Made by a program: the position numbers and the translations under genes. Under the pieces are notes generated by a model. The model was not told the origin of the DNA. It did no database searches and was given only the letters and a program-made list of their open reading frames with translations. Shown one piece after another: positions 6,135 through 8,584 of a stretch of DNA of 8,584 bases (the stretch's first letter is position 1; the number at the start of each line of letters is the position of its first letter). Source of the DNA: Candidatus Aminicenantota bacterium (GTDB lineage Bacteria; Acidobacteriota; Aminicenantia; Aminicenantales; JAFGAV01); contig VGJG01000055.1 of assembly GCA_016867615.1 (NCBI GenBank), forward strand, positions 1-8,584. The letters are read 5' to 3'.

Positions 6135-6188
6135 GGACCGTTCCGCCCGGCCCGGTACACGCGGCGCCGGGGTTCCGGGGAGATTCTT

Positions 6189-6851
6189 ATGAGCCGTTTT
6201 CTTCATGTCTTGGAGAACGAAGTCCAGATCGCCGCCCTGGTCTTCTTGGCTTCGGTCTACCTCCTCCGGGTTGTGTGGCTGATGCGTTTCCGTTCCCGCC
6301 GGATGCGGACGTATCCGCGCGGCTCGGCGGCCGGCGGCGTCGCCCTGTCGCTGGTCAACATCTCCCTTCCCTGGTCGATGGAATCCGTGAGGCGCAAGCC
6401 GTTTTTCTACGTCCAGTTCGTCGTATTCCACCTGGGCGTTGCGGCGGCCATCGCCGCGACCTTCATCATTCCTTACGCTCCCGCTTTTTTCCGTCTCAGG
6501 CCGGCGGTCCTCGCCTTCCAGGTCATCCTGACCGCGGCGTTCCTGGTGGGACTCCTGCGCCTCTACCGGCGGCTGGCCGATCCCGCCTTGAGGCTGGTGA
6601 GCTCGGCCGACGATATCTTTTCTCTCGTCCTGATGACGGCCTATTTCGCCGCGGCGTTTCTGGCCGTGCCCAACGATCATCTGCGGCGGGAGTGGACCCT
6701 GATCCTTTTCTTCGGGCTGACGGCTTTTTTCCTGGTCTATGTGCCCTTCTCCAAGATCGGGCACTACCTGTACTATCCCTTCACCCGGTTTTTCCTGGGA
6801 AGGACGCTCGGACACAGGGGGGTTCGTCCGGCGCCGCGAAGCGAGAAATGA
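6189..6851 (+). CDS. NarI/HmcE/TmcC-like cytochrome b membrane subunit
   Basis: This 220-residue inner-membrane protein has five predicted helices (about 12-32, 73-95, 105-125, 143-162 and 168-186), matching the nitrate reductase gamma / DsrM-HmcE-TmcC fold. It is close in length to HmcE (about 226 residues). The last helix ends VPFSKIGHYLYYPFTRFFLG, a signature of this fold. His81 (VVFHLGV) and His192 (SKIGH) align with NarI His56 and His205, the ligand pair of one b heme. The positions of NarI His66 and His187 are Ala91 and Phe174, so a second heme seems to lack ligands. The expected role is to carry electrons between membrane quinone and the iron-sulfur subunit encoded next. The ATG follows GGGGAG seven bases upstream and lies about 48 bases after a near-consensus promoter. 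The stop is one base before the next ATG (TGAAATG), indicating an operon and probable translational coupling. Confidence 0.85.
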   Translation: MSRFLHVLENEVQIAALVFLASVYLLRVVWLMRFRSRRMRTYPRGSAAGGVALSLVNISLPWSMESVRRKPFFYVQFVVFHLGVAAAIAATFIIPYAPAFFRLRPAVLAFQVILTAAFLVGLLRLYRRLADPALRLVSSADDIFSLVLMTAYFAAAFLAVPNDHLRREWTLILFFGLTAFFLVYVPFSKIGHYLYYPFTRFFLGRTLGHRGVRPAPRSEK

Positions 6852-6852
6852 A

Positions 6853-8295
6853 ATGAGAGTCAAGAAGACGGGCAGGCGGGGGGAGGGCGCGAATCCCGTC
6901 ATCGGCCTGCCGCTCCTGACCCAGTCCCAGGAGAGGGCCCGGACGGAGGGGCTGCGGAGCGTGACCGACGGCCGACTCAAGCTCTATGACGGCCGGGCCG
7001 ACAACGTCGGCAGGTTCTTGGAGCTTCTCCGCCGGAGGCTCACCCGCCCCCTGGCCGCCTCCCTGGCCGGTTGCGTCCACTGCGGGATGTGCGCCTCGTC
7101 CTGCCATTATTTCCTCGTCCGTCCCGACGACCCGACCATGACGCCCGTCTATAAAGCCGATCAAATCAGGAAAATCTTCAAGAGACACCTCGACTGGACG
7201 GGCCGGGTCTTTCCCTGGTGGGTCAAGGCGGCCTCGCCGGCGGACGACGAGGACCTCAACCGGCTGAAGAACATCGTCTTCGGGACATGCAGCGCCTGCC
7301 GCCGCTGCACTCTCAACTGCCCGATGGGAGTGGACACGGCGGCCTTGGTGCGCTTCACCCGGGGCCTTCTGACCGAGCTGGGCATCGTTCCCGAGGGGGT
7401 TTTCAACGTCAGCCGCGACCAATGGGAGACGGGGAATCAGATGGCCGTCACGCGGGAGGAATACCTCGACACCCTGGAGTGGATGCGCGAGGAAGTCGAG
7501 CAAGAGCTCGGCGAACCCGTCGAGATACCCGTTGACCGTGAGGACTGCGACGTTCTTTACACCATCAACCCCCGCGAGGTGAAGTTCGACCCCCGCTCGA
7601 TCGCCCAGGCGGCCAAGATCTTTCATGTCGCCGGGGAACGTTGGACGATGCCCGGCTGGGGCTGGGACCAGACGAATTTCGGCCTGTTCTCGGGCGACGA
7701 CAGCCTGGGCGGATGGGTGGCCGGGAACGTCTATGAAGCCGCGCGGCGCCTGAGGGCGGGGCGCATCGTCATCTCCGAGTGCGGCCACGGCTATCGCTCC
7801 ACGCGCTGGGAGGGCTACGACTGGGCGGAATTCGACCAGGAGAGGCCGACGGAGTCCGTGGTCGTGACCGTGGAGCGCTCTATCCGCCGGGGACGGATCC
7901 GGGTGGACCCGGCGCGCAACGCCGAGCCCGTGACATTTCACGACTCCTGCAACATCGCCCGCTCCGGCGACTTGGTCGAAGAGCCGCGCCGCGTCCTGCG
8001 GCTTGTTTGCTCCGATTTCAGGGAAATGCATCCCAACCGGACCGAGAATTTCTGCTGTACCGGCGGGAGCGGGCTCCTGTCCATGGCCGAGTACCGGCCC
8101 CTGCGCATGGAGGTGGCCCGGATCAAAGCCGAACAGCTCAGGGCTACGGGCGCCAAGCTGGTCTGCACGATATGCCACAACTGCGTCGACGGCCTGACGG
8201 ACGTCATCAAGCACTACAAGCTGGATATGAGGGTTGTCCAGATATTGGAGCTTACGGCCCGGGCCCTCGTCCTGCCCGGTCCGGACCCGTCCTGA
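6853..8295 (+). CDS. HmcF/TmcB/DsrK-like iron-sulfur protein with CCG domain
   Basis: This 480-residue protein has no signal peptide and is expected on the cytoplasmic face. It carries two 4Fe-4S motifs, CVHCGMCASSC (Cys74/77/80/84) and CSACRRCTLNCP (Cys146/149/152/156). A cysteine-rich CCG domain follows: Cys366, 34 residues, Cys401-Cys402, 35 residues, then CTIC (438-441). This fits the CX31-39CCX35-36CXXC rule for the special cluster of heterodisulfide reductase HdrB/HdrD. An earlier CCG-like half (about 232-320) keeps only ECGHGYRS, around Cys310, and appears degenerate. The segments NPREVKF, FSGDDS and ECGHGYR resemble HmcF/TmcB/DsrK proteins. Length and gene order match HmcE-HmcF. The expected reaction is exchange of electrons with a cytoplasmic disulfide, thiol or iron-sulfur partner, coupled to the quinone pool through the upstream cytochrome b. 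The partner is unknown. The frame extends upstream to 6739 inside the cytochrome gene, but the ATG at 6853 abuts that gene's stop and is preferred. Confidence 0.9.
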   Translation: MRVKKTGRRGEGANPVIGLPLLTQSQERARTEGLRSVTDGRLKLYDGRADNVGRFLELLRRRLTRPLAASLAGCVHCGMCASSCHYFLVRPDDPTMTPVYKADQIRKIFKRHLDWTGRVFPWWVKAASPADDEDLNRLKNIVFGTCSACRRCTLNCPMGVDTAALVRFTRGLLTELGIVPEGVFNVSRDQWETGNQMAVTREEYLDTLEWMREEVEQELGEPVEIPVDREDCDVLYTINPREVKFDPRSIAQAAKIFHVAGERWTMPGWGWDQTNFGLFSGDDSLGGWVAGNVYEAARRLRAGRIVISECGHGYRSTRWEGYDWAEFDQERPTESVVVTVERSIRRGRIRVDPARNAEPVTFHDSCNIARSGDLVEEPRRVLRLVCSDFREMHPNRTENFCCTGGSGLLSMAEYRPLRMEVARIKAEQLRATGAKLVCTICHNCVDGLTDVIKHYKLDMRVVQILELTARALVLPGPDPS

Positions 8296-8532
8296 GCGGG
8301 CCCAAACCGTTTCCTCTCTCTCTCCGGCTCGAGCGCGACAGGACCGATCATTTTTACGGTGCCCGGGATGATCGACGCGGCCGTTAAGACCGGCCTGCGT
8401 CGAAATGGCGCCGGCCTTCGGTGAACGACAGCGCGCCTCTGCGGTCGGCGCGGACCCCGATGGTCCGAGGGGATTTCTTCCGTCGGGGCGGGAAAGGTAT
8501 AATAGCCTCACTTTGCATGCCAGGAGGAGCGA
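8296..8532. other. Intergenic region with hairpins
   Basis: The 237 bases after the redox operon contain no supported gene. A 7-bp perfect inverted repeat, CGATCAT (8345-8351) / ATGATCG (8368-8374), encloses a 16-base loop. Next to it GGCCG/CGGCC around TTAAGAC (about 8376-8400) forms a second stem. Neither is followed by a T-run, so the terminator of the operon is not clear. The promoter and ribosome site of the next gene occupy the right end. Confidence 0.45.
8498..8503 (+). promoter_or_regulatory. -10 box of the last gene
   Basis: A perfect TATAAT lies 29 bases before the ATG at 8533, which places transcription start near 8510 and a leader of about 23 bases. The bases 17 upstream (TTCTTC) are a poor -35 box, so promoter strength may depend on an activator or on the -10 alone. 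Confidence 0.5.
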
Positions 8533-8584
8533 ATGAAAAAAGTCCTGATCTCCCTGATGGCTGTTCTTCTCGTCCTGCTGCCTT
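8533..8584 (+). CDS. Start of an exported protein (truncated by window end)
   Basis: The first 17 codons read MKKVLISLMAVLLVLLP: a lysine pair followed by an unbroken hydrophobic run, the start of a signal peptide or membrane anchor. AGGAGG (8522-8527) lies five bases before the ATG, an almost ideal ribosome site, and a TATAAT box lies upstream. It is separated from the redox operon by 237 bp and its own promoter, so it is probably transcribed independently. The product cannot be identified from the fragment. Confidence 0.75.
   Translation, partial: MKKVLISLMAVLLVLLP

Larger units (their letters stand above)
5898..6188. other. Divergent intergenic region
   Basis: This gap of about 290 bp separates the minus-strand hydrolase from the plus-strand redox operon. 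It holds the IS-end-like repeats (6024-6084), a strong plus-strand promoter with a palindromic spacer (6107-6134), and a 7-bp inverted pair TACCAGA (6084-6090) / TCTGGTA (6124-6130) that brackets the -35 box and spacer. I find no clear promoter for the hydrolase. One frame is open across the whole region, running from 5900, but it has no ribosome site and continues out of frame beneath the cytochrome b gene, so I do not call it a gene. Confidence 0.6.

Noticed and set aside
6739..6852. Upstream extension of the iron-sulfur protein into the cytochrome b gene
   Set aside because: It would overlap 113 bases of coding sequence. The ATG at 6853 directly after the cytochrome stop is the normal coupled arrangement.
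5987..6856. Plus-strand open frame from the intergenic gap through the cytochrome b gene
   Set aside because: It starts at a TTG without a ribosome site and runs out of frame beneath the cytochrome b gene. Its intergenic part may reflect the IS-end remnant, not a gene.
6781..8511. Long minus-strand open frame opposite the redox operon
   Set aside because: The opposite strand carries precise 4Fe-4S and CCG cysteine spacing and NarI-like motifs. The minus frame has no recognisable domain.
1..8584. CRISPR array, tRNA or rRNA
   Set aside because: No regularly spaced identical repeats, no tRNA-like cloverleaf with a TTC-A T-arm, and no rRNA-conserved stretches were seen by eye.

Overview
The window is GC-rich, bacterial and gene-dense, with strongly G/C-ending codons and mostly good Shine-Dalgarno sites. 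It holds eight complete genes, the first codons of a ninth, and short non-coding gaps. The secreted VWFA-related protein and the secreted carboxypeptidase-regulatory/TPR protein are of kinds common in Acidobacteriota and Candidatus Aminicenantes. The Hmc/Tmc/Dsr-type membrane redox pair suits an anaerobe. The taxon is an inference from gene content only; there is no rRNA or marker gene here.

Layout. Bases 1-90 hold two tandem hairpins, one tipped by the mini-hairpin sequence GCGAAGC and one resembling a plus-strand terminator. Bases 110-2005 (minus) are a two-gene unit: a secreted VWFA-related protein lacking a recognisable metal site, then a secreted TPR protein. Bases 2219-3556 (minus) encode a 12-segment MFS transporter with a convincing promoter at 3590-3618. 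The MFS gene is divergent from a small MTH1187-type thiamine-binding gene (3758-4060, plus). The spacer between them seems to contain the 3' tail of a lost gene. Bases 4196-4630 (minus) encode an unnamed four-helix membrane protein, and 4770-5897 (minus) an exported serine hydrolase of the class C beta-lactamase/NylB type.

The divergent gap 5898-6188 contains degenerate tandem repeats that look like the end of an insertion sequence, then a near-consensus promoter with a perfect palindrome in its spacer. This promoter drives a two-gene plus-strand operon (6189-8295): a NarI/HmcE/TmcC-like cytochrome b and an HmcF/TmcB/DsrK-like iron-sulfur protein with two 4Fe-4S motifs and a C-terminal CCG domain. 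Together they form a membrane module expected to pass electrons between the quinone pool and a cytoplasmic thiol or iron-sulfur partner. No multiheme cytochrome c or ferredoxin-like partner is adjacent. A new gene with its own -10 box and AGGAGG site starts at 8533 and runs off the window.

The most notable points are the orphan, apparently single-heme HmcEF-like module, the IS-end-like repeats and palindromic promoter in front of it, the gene-tail relic at 3615-3719, and the hairpin pair at the left edge. I found no CRISPR array, tRNA, rRNA or intact mobile element.
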